A DNA stretch of 18,619 nt from assembly GCA_013415595.1 (NCBI GenBank), contig JAAEEW010000084.1, positions 1 through 18,619 of the forward strand. The letters run 5' to 3'. The notes below the pieces were generated by a model, which was not told the origin of the DNA, did not search any database, and saw only the letters and a list, made by a program, of their open reading frames with translations. This DNA is from Methanosarcinales archaeon. Its GTDB lineage: Archaea; Halobacteriota; Methanosarcinia; Methanotrichales; Methanotrichaceae. The position numbers were made by a program, and so were the translations under genes. Within the stretch, counting starts at the first letter, position 1. Every line of letters begins with the position of its first letter. Positions 6,489-13,630 of the stretch are shown one piece after another.

Positions 6489-6977
6489 TCAGAGCTTATA
6501 TCCAAACCTCCTCAGCAGGCTGCGCCGCTCGGAGACGTCCTGCTCCCCCTCGACCCCCAGAGGCATGGAGCCGTCGATGACCCCCATGATGCCCCGGCCC
6601 TGCCCGGTCTGTGCCACGACCACCTGCACCGGATTGGCCGTGGCGCAGAATATCCCGCAGACCTCCTGCACGGCCTTGATGGCGTTCAGGACGTTGATGG
6701 GAAAGGCGTCTTTCATGAGCACCACGAAGGTGTGGCCGCAGGCCAGGGCCAGGGAATTGTTCCTGGCCGCCTCCTTCAGCGCCGGGTCGTTTCCCTCCAG
6801 CCTGACCAGACATGGCCCGCTGGCCTCGGAGAAGGCCAGGCCGAATTTGGCCCCGGGAGCAGTCCCGGCTATGGCCTCGTACAGGTCCTCAGCCGTCTTT
6901 ATGAAATGACTCTGTCCCACGATGATGTTTGAGCCCTCTGGTATTTCCAGCTCTACCACTTTCAGATCCATTTCCAT
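6489..6977 (-). CDS. Adenosine-specific kinase family protein (PF04008)
   Basis: 162 residues from the ATG at 6977 (a second ATG at 6971 starts MDLKVVELEIPEG and is equally plausible). The whole length matches the compact archaeal family PF04008: ELEIPEGSNIIVGQSHFIKT, KFGLAFSEASG, RLEGND, CGHTFVVLMKDAFPINVLNA, VCGIFCATANPVQVVVA, and the C-terminal RRSLLRRFGYKL. The family name comes from reported adenosine binding or phosphorylation by a structural-genomics member; the cellular role is not firmly known. It is unrelated to ribokinase-type adenosine kinases. A much longer frame reaching back to 7361 has no similarity upstream and overlaps the next gene, so it is discarded. The gene leads a minus-strand unit with pyrC, which hints at nucleotide metabolism. 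Confidence 0.9.
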   Translation of the reverse strand: MEMDLKVVELEIPEGSNIIVGQSHFIKTAEDLYEAIAGTAPGAKFGLAFSEASGPCLVRLEGNDPALKEAARNNSLALACGHTFVVLMKDAFPINVLNAIKAVQEVCGIFCATANPVQVVVAQTGQGRGIMGVIDGSMPLGVEGEQDVSERRSLLRRFGYKL

Positions 6978-7005
6978 CACTTGGATAAAATTAGGTCCTG
7001 CGGGG

Positions 7006-7016
7006 AACTTATAGTT
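7006..7016 (-). promoter_or_regulatory. TATA-like element of the adenosine-specific kinase / pyrC unit
   Basis: AACTATAAGTT on the minus strand, centred 34 bp upstream of ATG 6977. It predicts a leader of about 10 nt. Confidence 0.45.
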
Positions 7017-7120
7017 GATGCCGGCTCCCCTGCCCTTCCGCTGCCCGTCCTGCTTCTGCCAGCCCTGCCTCTGCTCGCCGGCGCCAGGGGGTGGGACGCG
7101 CCCATCAGGAGGGCAGGCGG

Positions 7121-7163
7121 ATTTTTTTTGGATTTTTTTCGTCCCTGGAACAACTTTTATCTC
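7121..7163 (+). promoter_or_regulatory. T-rich divergent promoter region with TATA-like CTTTTATCT
   Basis: Runs of eight and seven T residues (about 7123-7139) are followed by CTTTTATCT (7154-7162), about 30 bp upstream of ATG 7191, giving a short leader. The T-runs are far more AT-rich than the surroundings. The element assignment is tentative. Confidence 0.35.
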
Positions 7164-7190
7164 ATCTGCAATTAAAAGAAGATTGGTATC

Positions 7191-8393
7191 ATGAGGAAGA
7201 TCGAATACTGCCCCATAAGCATGAAAAAGCTGCTGACCAAGATGAAGGACACCAGCGAGCTGATGGTGGACCTGGGATACTCCGCGGTCCTCTACGACGA
7301 CCAGGACCTGGCCATGGAGGTCCTGCGCCTGGAGGACAAGATGGACGTCTACGACTACCACGCCCAGATCTCGGCCATGCTTGCCGCCAGGAGCGTGGAG
7401 GACGCCGAGAGCCTGTCAGGCATCCTGCAGATCGCCTCTGCCGCGGAGAACATCTCAAACGCCGCCGGGGACATAGCCAAGATAGTCCTCTTCACCAAGG
7501 GGATACCCTACGAACTCAAAAAGGACCTGCGACTGGCCGATGAGACCGTCACCCGCAACGTGGTCCGTCCCAAAGCCAAGGTGGTGGGCAAGAGCCTGGC
7601 CGATCTCAAGTTCGAGATCGAGACCGGAATGAGGGTGATAGCCATCCGCCGGGGGGAGAGCTGGATCTACGATCCCGATCCGGAGACTGTGCTGAAGGTG
7701 GAGGACATTGTCTTTGCCCGGGGCCACGACGAAGGGCTGCCCCTCCTGGCGGAGATGATCACCGGCGAGCCCTTCGCCCACCGGGTGGAGGAGGCCAGCG
7801 GCGTGGAGGCCGACCTGGCCAAGGCGGTGGATATCATCGTGGAGATGAAGAACCGCTCGGAGCTGGCCGTGGGTCTGGCCTACATGGCCGTGCTCTTCGA
7901 GAACAAGGACGTGGCCCAGGAGGTGGACCAGATCGAAGGAGAGATTGACGCCATGAGGGCAGTCCTGCAGCGGTGGGTGCTGGAGGCGGCCAAGCACGTG
8001 GAGGAGGTGGAGATCCTGCGCGGCCTGCTGATACTCTCCGCGTCCACCGAGACCATAAGCGATGCCGCATTGAAGATCTCGAACGTGGTCCTGCGAGACG
8101 TGGAGCCCCACCCCATCCTGGCCATGGCCATCCGGGAGTCGGACGAGATCATCACCCGGGTGGAGATCGGGGCCGGGGCGGAAATGGACGGCAAGAGCCT
8201 CAAGGACCTGGAGCTGGAGACGGAGACCGGCATGTACGTCCTGGCCATAAAGAGGGGAGGACGCTGGACCTACAACCCCCGAAGCAAGACCACCCTGGAG
8301 GCGGGAGACCTGCTCTTCGCCCGGGGCTCCCGGGGAGGAGAGGAGCTCTTGCAGGAGATGAGCCTTCCACACCGGATAAATTCCAAACTTTAA
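7191..8393 (+). CDS. PhoU/TrkA_C repeat protein (COG3273-like, potassium-channel associated)
   Basis: 400 residues built as a duplication. A helical PhoU-like domain (about 10-105) is followed by a TrkA_C/RCK_C domain (about 118-190, with VVGKSLADLKFEIETGMRVI and VEDIVFARG). A second PhoU-like domain (about 205-305) is followed by a second TrkA_C domain (about 315-390, with MDGKSLKDLELETETGMYVL and AGDLLFARG). TrkA_C domains bind regulatory ligands such as cyclic dinucleotides or nucleotides in K+ channels and transporters. There are no transmembrane segments, so it is a cytoplasmic regulator that probably acts on a channel encoded elsewhere. No channel gene is adjacent. The ATG at 7191 gives full-length homology. 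The family is conserved in archaea, but its function is inferred only. Confidence 0.88.
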   Translation: MRKIEYCPISMKKLLTKMKDTSELMVDLGYSAVLYDDQDLAMEVLRLEDKMDVYDYHAQISAMLAARSVEDAESLSGILQIASAAENISNAAGDIAKIVLFTKGIPYELKKDLRLADETVTRNVVRPKAKVVGKSLADLKFEIETGMRVIAIRRGESWIYDPDPETVLKVEDIVFARGHDEGLPLLAEMITGEPFAHRVEEASGVEADLAKAVDIIVEMKNRSELAVGLAYMAVLFENKDVAQEVDQIEGEIDAMRAVLQRWVLEAAKHVEEVEILRGLLILSASTETISDAALKISNVVLRDVEPHPILAMAIRESDEIITRVEIGAGAEMDGKSLKDLELETETGMYVLAIKRGGRWTYNPRSKTTLEAGDLLFARGSRGGEELLQEMSLPHRINSKL

Positions 8394-8600
8394 GGGTGGC
8401 CATCAGAAACGAAAAATCGAGAGGCATCAGGCCATCGGGCTGGCCGGGTCTTCCCCCATGGAGCCCAAGTGCCACCCCGCGCCCCCATACTGCACCTGGC
8501 GCCCCACCTCTATGTCCATCCTCCATGCCGCGCCGGCATCGGATGCCTGTATCCCTTTCTCTCGTCCTGCCTTTGTATCCTGGTCCCGGGAACTCCGGGG

Positions 8601-8632
8601 CCCGCAGTTTACCGTTTTCCCGCAGTTCACCG
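8601..8632. repeat. 14-bp direct repeat at the 3' end of the small membrane protein gene
   Basis: CCCGCAGTTTACCG (8601-8614) and CCCGCAGTTCACCG (8619-8632) are 18 bp apart. They are enclosed by an 8-bp inverted repeat GGTCCCGG (8582-8589) / CCGGGACC (8630-8637) that spans the stop codon at 8627. The remainder of the convergent gap 8394-8600 holds no credible gene; small frames there resemble nothing. Confidence 0.4.
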
Positions 8633-8866
8633 GGACCGGGGTCTTTTCGCCTTGCTGATGAGGATCAGGGCGGAGGTGATGTAGTAGGTGGACATGAATA
8701 TCAGGGCCCCCAGCAACGCCTCGGAGAGGGCTTCTGAAGAGCTCATGCCCTTTGCGAAAAAGATAAACAGGTCGTAGGCGGCGAAGAAGACCGCGCCGGC
8801 AAGTACCGCCTGGTAGAAGAGCCCCATCCGTCTAAATCGAATGAGAGCGCTGGCTTTGGAAGTCAT
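8627..8866 (-). CDS. Small two-helix membrane protein, unknown function
   Basis: 79 residues. A basic N-terminus (MTSKASALIRFRRMG) is followed by two hydrophobic helices (about 17-38 and 47-71) and a basic tail KAKRPRSR. The positive residues at both ends put both termini inside by the positive-inside rule. It begins by ATGA overlap with the preceding membrane protein gene (8863-9759), so translation is coupled and the two products probably act together. I recognise no family. Confidence 0.72.
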   Translation of the reverse strand: MTSKASALIRFRRMGLFYQAVLAGAVFFAAYDLFIFFAKGMSSSEALSEALLGALIFMSTYYITSALILISKAKRPRSR

Positions 8867-9759
8867 CGCAGATACTCCCAGTCATCCTCTTTAAATAGAT
8901 TCTTGCCGGTCCGGCTCAGGTACAGCCGGGCCCACCACACGGCGGAGAGTGGTGAGAGGACGGCTACGCTTATAATGCCGTTTATCGCTGACCAGGCGCT
9001 GGCAAAGCTGGAGGTGGGGGACAGCTGGCCGGGTATGCTCAGAGCCATGGACAGGGCTATTATTATTAGCCATATTATGAAAACGTCGAACTTGTTGTCC
9101 CAGAAGAATCTGATGCTGACTCCGATGGCCCTGGTCGCCCCCAGGTCGTCGATGACCAGGGCATAGTAGACCAGAGCCGTGACCAGGGACAGGATCAGGG
9201 AGAAGAGGATCATCAGGGAGACCAGGGCCAGGACGAAGGCTGCCATCTGGGGCTGCTGGAAAATTTCCTGGGGATTGGCCAGCAAGCCCGGGTCTATCTG
9301 AAGCGAGGTGCCCATGAGGACGGCCGTCGCCGCCAGCAGCAGCAGCAGTCCGGCAATCACCATCAGGCCGATGATGACCGAGGCGGCGAACATGCGCAGG
9401 CAGTAGCGCCGCCCGCTGCTCCACATGGTGGATAGCGAGGTGGTGGACTCCTGATTGGCCTGGCTGGCCATGCCCACCGCCCCGGCAGTGAAGAAGGAGC
9501 TGACCAGGCCCGCGGCCAGCAAAGACAGGACGCCCACCAGTGCCAGGGGGACGATGTTCTCCAAAAGAGCCGCCTGCAGCTCAGTCTCCGATAGCTGCTC
9601 CAGATTCACAGTTCCCACCAGATAGATGACCGCCAGCAAAGTGGGGGCCAGGGCCAGCAGCAGCGCCAGACCGGCGAGCAGAAAAGGCATGGCCAGAGAT
9701 AGATTGTTCCTCCAAATCCGGAAGCCCTTCCCTATCAGAGTGCCCAGGTCTTCGTACAT
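8863..9759 (-). CDS. Six-helix membrane protein, DUF7847-like, unknown function
   Basis: 298 residues. An amphipathic start (YEDLGTLIGKGFRIWRNN) is followed by six predicted transmembrane stretches at about 20-48, 70-95, 122-149, 171-203, 222-243 and 254-280. The soluble C-terminal end is KNLFKEDDWEYLR. The pattern (G-x-R-I-W-R-N-N before helix 1, FFWDNKFDVF before helix 5, and a long helix 4) resembles archaeal integral membrane proteins now grouped as DUF7847, distantly similar to the membrane domain of glycerophosphodiester phosphodiesterases. No catalytic motif is visible. It forms an operon with the 79-residue protein downstream. ATG 9759 lies about 30 bp from a TATA-like sequence, implying little or no leader. 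Confidence 0.75.
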   Translation of the reverse strand: MYEDLGTLIGKGFRIWRNNLSLAMPFLLAGLALLLALAPTLLAVIYLVGTVNLEQLSETELQAALLENIVPLALVGVLSLLAAGLVSSFFTAGAVGMASQANQESTTSLSTMWSSGRRYCLRMFAASVIIGLMVIAGLLLLLAATAVLMGTSLQIDPGLLANPQEIFQQPQMAAFVLALVSLMILFSLILSLVTALVYYALVIDDLGATRAIGVSIRFFWDNKFDVFIIWLIIIALSMALSIPGQLSPTSSFASAWSAINGIISVAVLSPLSAVWWARLYLSRTGKNLFKEDDWEYLR

Positions 9760-9783
9760 GGGAAACCAGTTACTGCGAAAGGA

Positions 9784-9794
9784 GGATAATAATC
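9784..9794 (-). promoter_or_regulatory. TATA-like element of the membrane-protein operon
   Basis: GATTATTATCC on the minus strand, centred 30 bp upstream of ATG 9759. Confidence 0.4.
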
Positions 9795-9837
9795 TTGGGT
9801 TGCTGGCGCATCATTCTTGCCCCCTTTGATTCTGTGG

Positions 9838-9865
9838 CACCCCGTTCCTTTCACCCCGTTCCTTC
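9838..9865. repeat. Two tandem 14-bp copies of CACCCCGTTCCTTY
   Basis: Copies at 9838-9851 and 9852-9865 differ only in the last base. Two TTCATCCC words follow. They lie in the spacer downstream of the PUA protein gene (stop at 9921) and upstream of the membrane-protein operon. Function unknown; low complexity is a possible explanation. Confidence 0.4.
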
Positions 9866-9920
9866 ACGGTTCATCCCCTTTCATCCCGGCAGGGGCACTG
9901 GTCGCGGAGACGGCCGTGAT

Positions 9921-10400
9921 TCAAACCAGCCCCTTCCAGATCATGTCCCCCACGTGATGCAGCGACTTGACCGCCTTGCCCTCGCCCTTCATCTCCGTCC
10001 CCGGAATCAGGGCCCGCCCTATGGCCAGCGGCTTTCTGTGCCGCTCTTCCGCCACCACCACCAGGTCGCCCTCGGCGATATCCGCATCGGCGTAAACTAT
10101 GCCCGGGCACATCACGTCTGCACCGTTGACTATGAAGCGCACTGCACCGGAGTCCACGATGACCATCCGCTTGCTGGGAGTCAGCTCGATGGCCCCCAGA
10201 ACGGTGAAGAAGGGGCTTCCATCCACCATCATGAGGAGAGGCTTGCCGTTTACAAAGATCAGGTCGATATCATCATCGGTCTCCGCACGCTCCATGGAGG
10301 CATTCTTGAGGGCCGACTGATCCTCCAGCAAAGGAGACATGGTGCCGAGAATGCTTCGAGCTTCGCTCGCCTTGAGGTGGTGTCGGGATTTGATCTTCAT
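9921..10400 (-). CDS. PUA-domain RNA-binding protein, MCT-1/Tma20-like
   Basis: 159 residues from ATG 10400. The N-terminal domain (MKIKSRHHLKASEARSIL, then NGKPLLMMVDG at 51-61) corresponds to the pre-PUA domain of archaeal Tma20/MCT-1 homologues. The PUA domain (about 77-153) shows MVIVDSGAVRFIVNGADVMC and PGIVYADADIAEGDLVVV, ending GKAVKSLHHVGDMIWKG. Eukaryotic relatives assist initiation and recycling at ribosomes; the archaeal role is inferred to be RNA or ribosome related. The frame extends upstream to 10526 without homology and would overlap the LSm gene. A TATA box 25 bp upstream of 10400 supports the shorter, leaderless start. It is divergent from the LSm - eL37 - purF unit. Confidence 0.9.
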   Translation of the reverse strand: MKIKSRHHLKASEARSILGTMSPLLEDQSALKNASMERAETDDDIDLIFVNGKPLLMMVDGSPFFTVLGAIELTPSKRMVIVDSGAVRFIVNGADVMCPGIVYADADIAEGDLVVVAEERHRKPLAIGRALIPGTEMKGEGKAVKSLHHVGDMIWKGLV

Positions 10401-10420
10401 GATTTGCCATTTTCCCGATA

Positions 10421-10430
10421 GATTTAAATA
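10421..10430 (-). promoter_or_regulatory. TATA box of the PUA protein gene
   Basis: TATTTAAATC on the minus strand, centred about 26 bp upstream of ATG 10400. It predicts a leaderless or nearly leaderless mRNA. Confidence 0.6.
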
Positions 10431-10464
10431 TGCAACGAACGAGTCTCGCACAATGCCTTTTGCG

Positions 10465-10473
10465 GTTATATCC
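10465..10473 (+). promoter_or_regulatory. TATA box of the LSm - eL37 - purF unit
   Basis: GTTATATCC lies about 21 bp upstream of the LSm ATG at 10490, at most a very short leader. GAGAGGT lies directly before the start, too close to be an optimal Shine-Dalgarno sequence. Confidence 0.55.
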
Positions 10474-10489
10474 TTGTGGAGAGAGGTTA

Positions 10490-10708
10490 ATGGGTCAGAG
10501 ACCGCTTGATATTCTGAATGAATCATTGAATGGCCCTGTCATAGTCAAGCTCAAAGACGGGAGAGCCTTCCGGGGAGAGCTGCAGGGCTACGATATTCAC
10601 ATGAACCTTGTGCTAGACAATACGGAAGAGATAGCAGAGGGTGCTGTTGCGCGAAAGATCGGCGCAGTTATCGTGCGCGGAGACAACGTGGTATATATTT
10701 CGCCGTGA
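10490..10708 (+). CDS. Sm-like archaeal protein (LSm/SmAP)
   Basis: 72 residues from ATG 10490. The Sm1 motif spans VIVKLKDGRAFRGELQGYD (17-35) with HMNLVLDN (37-44). The Sm2 motif is IVRGDNVVYI (61-70). Archaeal SmAP proteins form seven-membered rings that bind U-rich RNA. An upstream ATG at 10430 would add a 20-residue cysteine-containing extension that no family member has and would start before the TATA box, so it is rejected. The eL37 gene begins 10 bp after the stop, the conserved archaeal LSm - eL37 pairing. Confidence 0.96.
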   Translation: MGQRPLDILNESLNGPVIVKLKDGRAFRGELQGYDIHMNLVLDNTEEIAEGAVARKIGAVIVRGDNVVYISP

Positions 10709-10718
10709 GGTGCTGTAG

Positions 10719-10889
10719 ATGTCGAAAGGAACTCCTTCGAGGGGAAAGTGTCAGAAGAAATCCCATATCAGGTGTCGCAGATGCGGCAGCATTTCCTTCA
10801 ACTTCAATAGAAAGGTGTGTGTGGCCTGCGGGTTTGGCACTACTAAGAAGCTAAGAAGCTACAAGTGGATGAGAAAGTCAGGTTACTAG
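10719..10889 (+). CDS. rpl37e: Large ribosomal subunit protein eL37
   Basis: A 56-residue gene: MSKGTPSRGKCQKKSHIRC at the start, then CxxC pairs at C19/C22 (CRRC) and C34/C37 (CVAC), which form the zinc ribbon, and the basic tail KKLRSYKWMRKSGY. Length and motifs match archaeal eL37, which binds 23S rRNA. A good Shine-Dalgarno GAGGTG lies six bases before the ATG, overlapping the LSm stop. It is co-transcribed with LSm upstream and purF downstream (10-bp gaps on each side). Confidence 0.97.
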   Translation: MSKGTPSRGKCQKKSHIRCRRCGSISFNFNRKVCVACGFGTTKKLRSYKWMRKSGY

Positions 10890-10899
10890 AGGAAGATCC

Positions 10900-12318
10900 T
10901 TGTTGCGCGATGCCTGCGGCGTGATAGGAATCTCCCTGAGAGATCCGTCATCGAGCGTGGCCAAGTCGATATACTATGCGCTACACTCGCTGCAGCATCG
11001 TGGCCAGGAAGCAGCAGGCATCTCGGTTCATGATGGGAAGGCCATGCGCACCCACCGTGGGATGGGGCTGGTCTCCGAGGTATTCGATGACGCCCAGATC
11101 GCCCTGCTGAGAGGTTCGGTAGGCATAGGCCATGTCCGGTATCCCACAACCGGCGAGTCGTGCATCGAGAACGCCCAGCCGCTCCTGGTTAAGTACAGGG
11201 ACGGCGGCATAGCGGTTGCCCATAACGGCAACCTGGTCAATACCCGGGCCCTGCGGGAGCAGCTTGAGGCGGCCGGAGACATATTTCACTCCACCTCGGA
11301 CACCGAGGTAGTGGCCCATCTGTTCGTGAGAGAGCTGCAGAGGCACGACCTGGTGGATGCGGTGCGTGCCCTCACCCGTAAGCTGGTGGGCTCCTATTCT
11401 ATGGTATTTCTCTACGGCAACACCGTGCTGGCGGTTCGGGACCCTCTGGGAATCAAGCCGCTATGCATAGGCAAGCTGGAGAACGGATTCATGGTGGCCT
11501 CGGAGAGCGTGGCCGTGGATACCCTCACCGGTAAGCTGGTCCGGGACGTCAAGCCCGGCGAGCTGGTGGTAATTCGAGAGGGAGAGATAGAGTGTCACGT
11601 CTTAAGCCACAACACTCCGGCCCACTGCATCTTCGAGTACATCTACTTCGCCAGGCCTGACAGCATCATGGACGGCAGGCTGGTCTACGACGTGCGGGTA
11701 AACATCGGCGGCGTGCTGGCCGAGGAGCACCCGGCGGATGCGGACACCGTGGCCCCCATCCCTGACTCCGGGATCACCCTGGCCGTGGGATACCATCAGC
11801 GGTCAGGCATCAGATACCGGGAATGTCTGATGAAAAACCGGTACGTTGGCCGGACCTTCATCATGCCCGACCAGTCCATGAGGGAGACGGCTGTCCGGCT
11901 GAAGCTGAACACCATCCGCCCCAACATCGACGGCCACAAGCTGGTCCTGGTGGACGACAGCATCGTCCGGGGCACCACCAGCGTTCGAATAGTGAAGATG
12001 GTGAGGGACGCCGGAGCCAAAAGCGTGCACATCCGCATCGGCAGCCCCCCCATCGTCGCCCCCTGCTACCTGGGAATAGACATGGCCAGCCGGGACGAGC
12101 TGATCGCCGCCCACAAGACCATCGCCGGGGTGGAGGCGGTACTGGACGCCGATTCCCTGGGCTACGTCAGCCTGGACGGCCTGATCAGGGCCATAGGCAT
12201 TCCCAAGGAGCATCTGTGCACCGGGTGCCTCACCGGCTACTATCCGGTGGAGATACCGGGAGAGAACTGCAACGTCTCCCAGACCAAGATCACCGAGTAT
12301 CTCAACGACACATCATGA
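10900..12318 (+). CDS. purF: Amidophosphoribosyltransferase (PurF), Fe-S type
   Basis: 472 residues, starting with TTG at 10900 seven bases after AGAGGA. A five-residue propeptide precedes the N-terminal nucleophile Cys6 (MLRDACGVIG). The class II glutaminase domain follows (LQHRGQEAAGI at 31-41, GHVRYPTTG, HNGNL, S/T-S-D). The type I phosphoribosyltransferase domain has the PRPP motif VLVDDSIVRGTTS (349-361). Cysteines 243, 389, 440 and 443 occur at exactly the spacing of the four [4Fe-4S] ligands of the Bacillus subtilis enzyme (as I recall 236, 382, 433, 436), so an Fe-S cluster is expected. It makes 5-phosphoribosylamine, the first step of purine synthesis. It is the third gene of the LSm - eL37 unit and ends in an eight-T tract. 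Confidence 0.96.
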   Translation: MLRDACGVIGISLRDPSSSVAKSIYYALHSLQHRGQEAAGISVHDGKAMRTHRGMGLVSEVFDDAQIALLRGSVGIGHVRYPTTGESCIENAQPLLVKYRDGGIAVAHNGNLVNTRALREQLEAAGDIFHSTSDTEVVAHLFVRELQRHDLVDAVRALTRKLVGSYSMVFLYGNTVLAVRDPLGIKPLCIGKLENGFMVASESVAVDTLTGKLVRDVKPGELVVIREGEIECHVLSHNTPAHCIFEYIYFARPDSIMDGRLVYDVRVNIGGVLAEEHPADADTVAPIPDSGITLAVGYHQRSGIRYRECLMKNRYVGRTFIMPDQSMRETAVRLKLNTIRPNIDGHKLVLVDDSIVRGTTSVRIVKMVRDAGAKSVHIRIGSPPIVAPCYLGIDMASRDELIAAHKTIAGVEAVLDADSLGYVSLDGLIRAIGIPKEHLCTGCLTGYYPVEIPGENCNVSQTKITEYLNDTS

Positions 12319-12319
12319 G

Positions 12320-12327
12320 TTTTTTTT
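12320..12327 (+). terminator. T8 tract, terminator of the purF unit
   Basis: Eight consecutive T residues directly after the purF stop codon, matching archaeal oligo-T termination. No hairpin is needed or seen. Confidence 0.6.
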
Positions 12328-12366
12328 AAAAAAGAAAAAAATTAAGGCTTGATAGGTTCAAGCCTT
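12328..12366 (-). terminator. Intrinsic-type terminator of the MFS transporter gene
   Basis: AAGGCTTG (12344-12351) and CAAGCCTT (12359-12366) form an 8-bp stem with a 7-nt loop. On the minus strand it is followed by T-runs (complement of 12328-12341). The MFS stop codon lies inside the stem, so the signal overlaps the 3' end of the gene. Confidence 0.75.
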
Positions 12367-13611
12367 CGATTTCAAATCCGGTGGCCTCATCAACATGAAA
12401 GCCACGACAAACCCGATGGCCGCCAGAATGATCACCAGTGGGAAGACGTTGATGAAGCTTCCCGTGGTGTCTTTGATGTAGCCCGCCAGAAGCGGTCCCA
12501 CAAGAGCACCAGCGCCATAGGCCAGGAAGACCACGCCGTAACATCTCGGGTAATCGCCGGTTCCGAAAAAGGTTGCCGTAGATGTCGGTGCGATAGCCAG
12601 CCAGCCTCCCAGACAGCCCCAGAGTATGGCGAAAGACAGGACGTAAACCGGGACGGTCTGTATCATATATATCAACAAGGAGGCAACGGCGATCAGGATG
12701 AAGGACAGCATGGCCGTATTTCTGGGGTTGAGCTTGTCCGTCAAGGTCCCGAAGACCGGCCTTCCACCGCCGTTGAATATGGCGAAGAATCCCACCAGCA
12801 TGGTGGCCAGCCCGGCCTCAATATTGACCGCCTGCTTTGCCACATCTGCGGATATGGATATGGCCATCAGGCCTGCCAGACAGCCTATGAAGTAACAGAG
12901 CCACAGACCGTAAAAGGATTTGGTGTGAATCATCTGTTCTCGCTTGGCTTCACAGCTCACGGCAGCTCCCGGCTTGGGAGCGGGTGGAGTCCAGCCGGCC
13001 GGCTTGTAGCCCGCGGGCGGGAAGGTCAAGGGCATGGCCAGAAGGAAGATTATGATGATGAAGGCGATTCCGAAGATACGGAAGGTGTTCATCACGCCGT
13101 AGGCTGCATTCAAAAAGCCTGCGATGTTGGCCGTAAGCAGGGCCGAGAACCCAAAACCAAGAACGGTAAGACCTACAGCCAGTCCACGCTTGTCAGGGAA
13201 CCATCTGCCGGAGACTGCCACGGGAACTCCGTAGGCGATTCCTACGCCAGCTCCACCAATTACTCCGTACAGCACAGTCAGCATGGGTATGGAGTTGGCG
13301 GTGGACGCGGATAGCCAGCCCAGTCCGCACAGAATACCTCCGACCATGGCCACCTTGCGTGGGCCGTATCTCTCTATATATTTCCCTGTTAAGACCATGA
13401 AAATGGAGAAGACTGCCAGGAAAATCATGAACGGTAACTGCAAATCGGATGCGGTTATGGTCTGTCCCATTCCCTCCAGATAGGCCTTCAGAGGTGCCTT
13501 GAAAACGCTCCACGAGTAAATGCTACCCAAACACAGGTTGATGATCATTCCCAAAATAACAAGCAACCATCGCCCACCTGGCGGTTCTGATACTTGAATA
13601 TTATCACCCAT
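12358..13611 (-). CDS. OFA-family MFS transporter (oxalate/formate antiporter-like)
   Basis: 417 residues with 12 predicted transmembrane helices in two halves joined by a cytoplasmic loop (about 200-235, proline-rich KPAGWTPPAPKPG). OFA-type features are the start RWLLVILGMIINLCLGSIYSWSVF, the loop 2-3 motif GKYIERYGPRKVAMVGG, GGAGVGIAYGVPVAVSGRWF, and the loop 8-9 copy GTLTDKLNPRN. Members exchange or import small carboxylates such as oxalate, formate, lactate or acetate; the substrate here cannot be read from sequence. The start has GGGAG about eight bases upstream. TATA-like sequences lie at 13634-13645 and 13651-13660. The gene is divergent from the gamma carbonic anhydrase across an AT-rich spacer, suggesting, not proving, a link to bicarbonate or acetate handling. 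Confidence 0.88.
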   Translation of the reverse strand: MGDNIQVSEPPGGRWLLVILGMIINLCLGSIYSWSVFKAPLKAYLEGMGQTITASDLQLPFMIFLAVFSIFMVLTGKYIERYGPRKVAMVGGILCGLGWLSASTANSIPMLTVLYGVIGGAGVGIAYGVPVAVSGRWFPDKRGLAVGLTVLGFGFSALLTANIAGFLNAAYGVMNTFRIFGIAFIIIIFLLAMPLTFPPAGYKPAGWTPPAPKPGAAVSCEAKREQMIHTKSFYGLWLCYFIGCLAGLMAISISADVAKQAVNIEAGLATMLVGFFAIFNGGGRPVFGTLTDKLNPRNTAMLSFILIAVASLLIYMIQTVPVYVLSFAILWGCLGGWLAIAPTSTATFFGTGDYPRCYGVVFLAYGAGALVGPLLAGYIKDTTGSFINVFPLVIILAAIGFVVAFMLMRPPDLKSKA

Positions 13612-13630
13612 AGTTCATACTCCCTTTATC

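Noticed and set aside
6485..6505. TTG start seven codons upstream for pyrC
   Set aside because: AGGAGGT would be directly adjacent to the start codon, and the sequence belongs to the RRFGYKL end of the upstream gene; ATG 6484 gives the usual dihydroorotase start.
5351..6580. 409-codon plus-strand frame opposite pyrC
   Set aside because: pyrC has the full set of amidohydrolase motifs; the antisense frame is rich in Gly/Pro/Val/His, typical of a shadow in high-GC DNA.
6978..7361. N-terminal extension of the adenosine-specific kinase frame
   Set aside because: It runs antisense into the PhoU/TrkA_C gene and through a promoter region, and family homology begins only at MDLKVVELEIP.
7455..8372. 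305-codon minus-strand frame opposite the PhoU/TrkA_C gene
   Set aside because: Antisense shadow; the plus-strand protein shows an internally repeated domain pattern under clear selection.
8427..8658. Small frames on both strands in the convergent gap
   Set aside because: No similarity to any family, biased composition, and the repeated NCG(K/P) pattern comes from the direct DNA repeat.
12349..13314. 321-codon plus-strand frame opposite the MFS gene
   Set aside because: Hydrophilic, His/Gly/Gln-rich antisense shadow of a 12-helix transporter.
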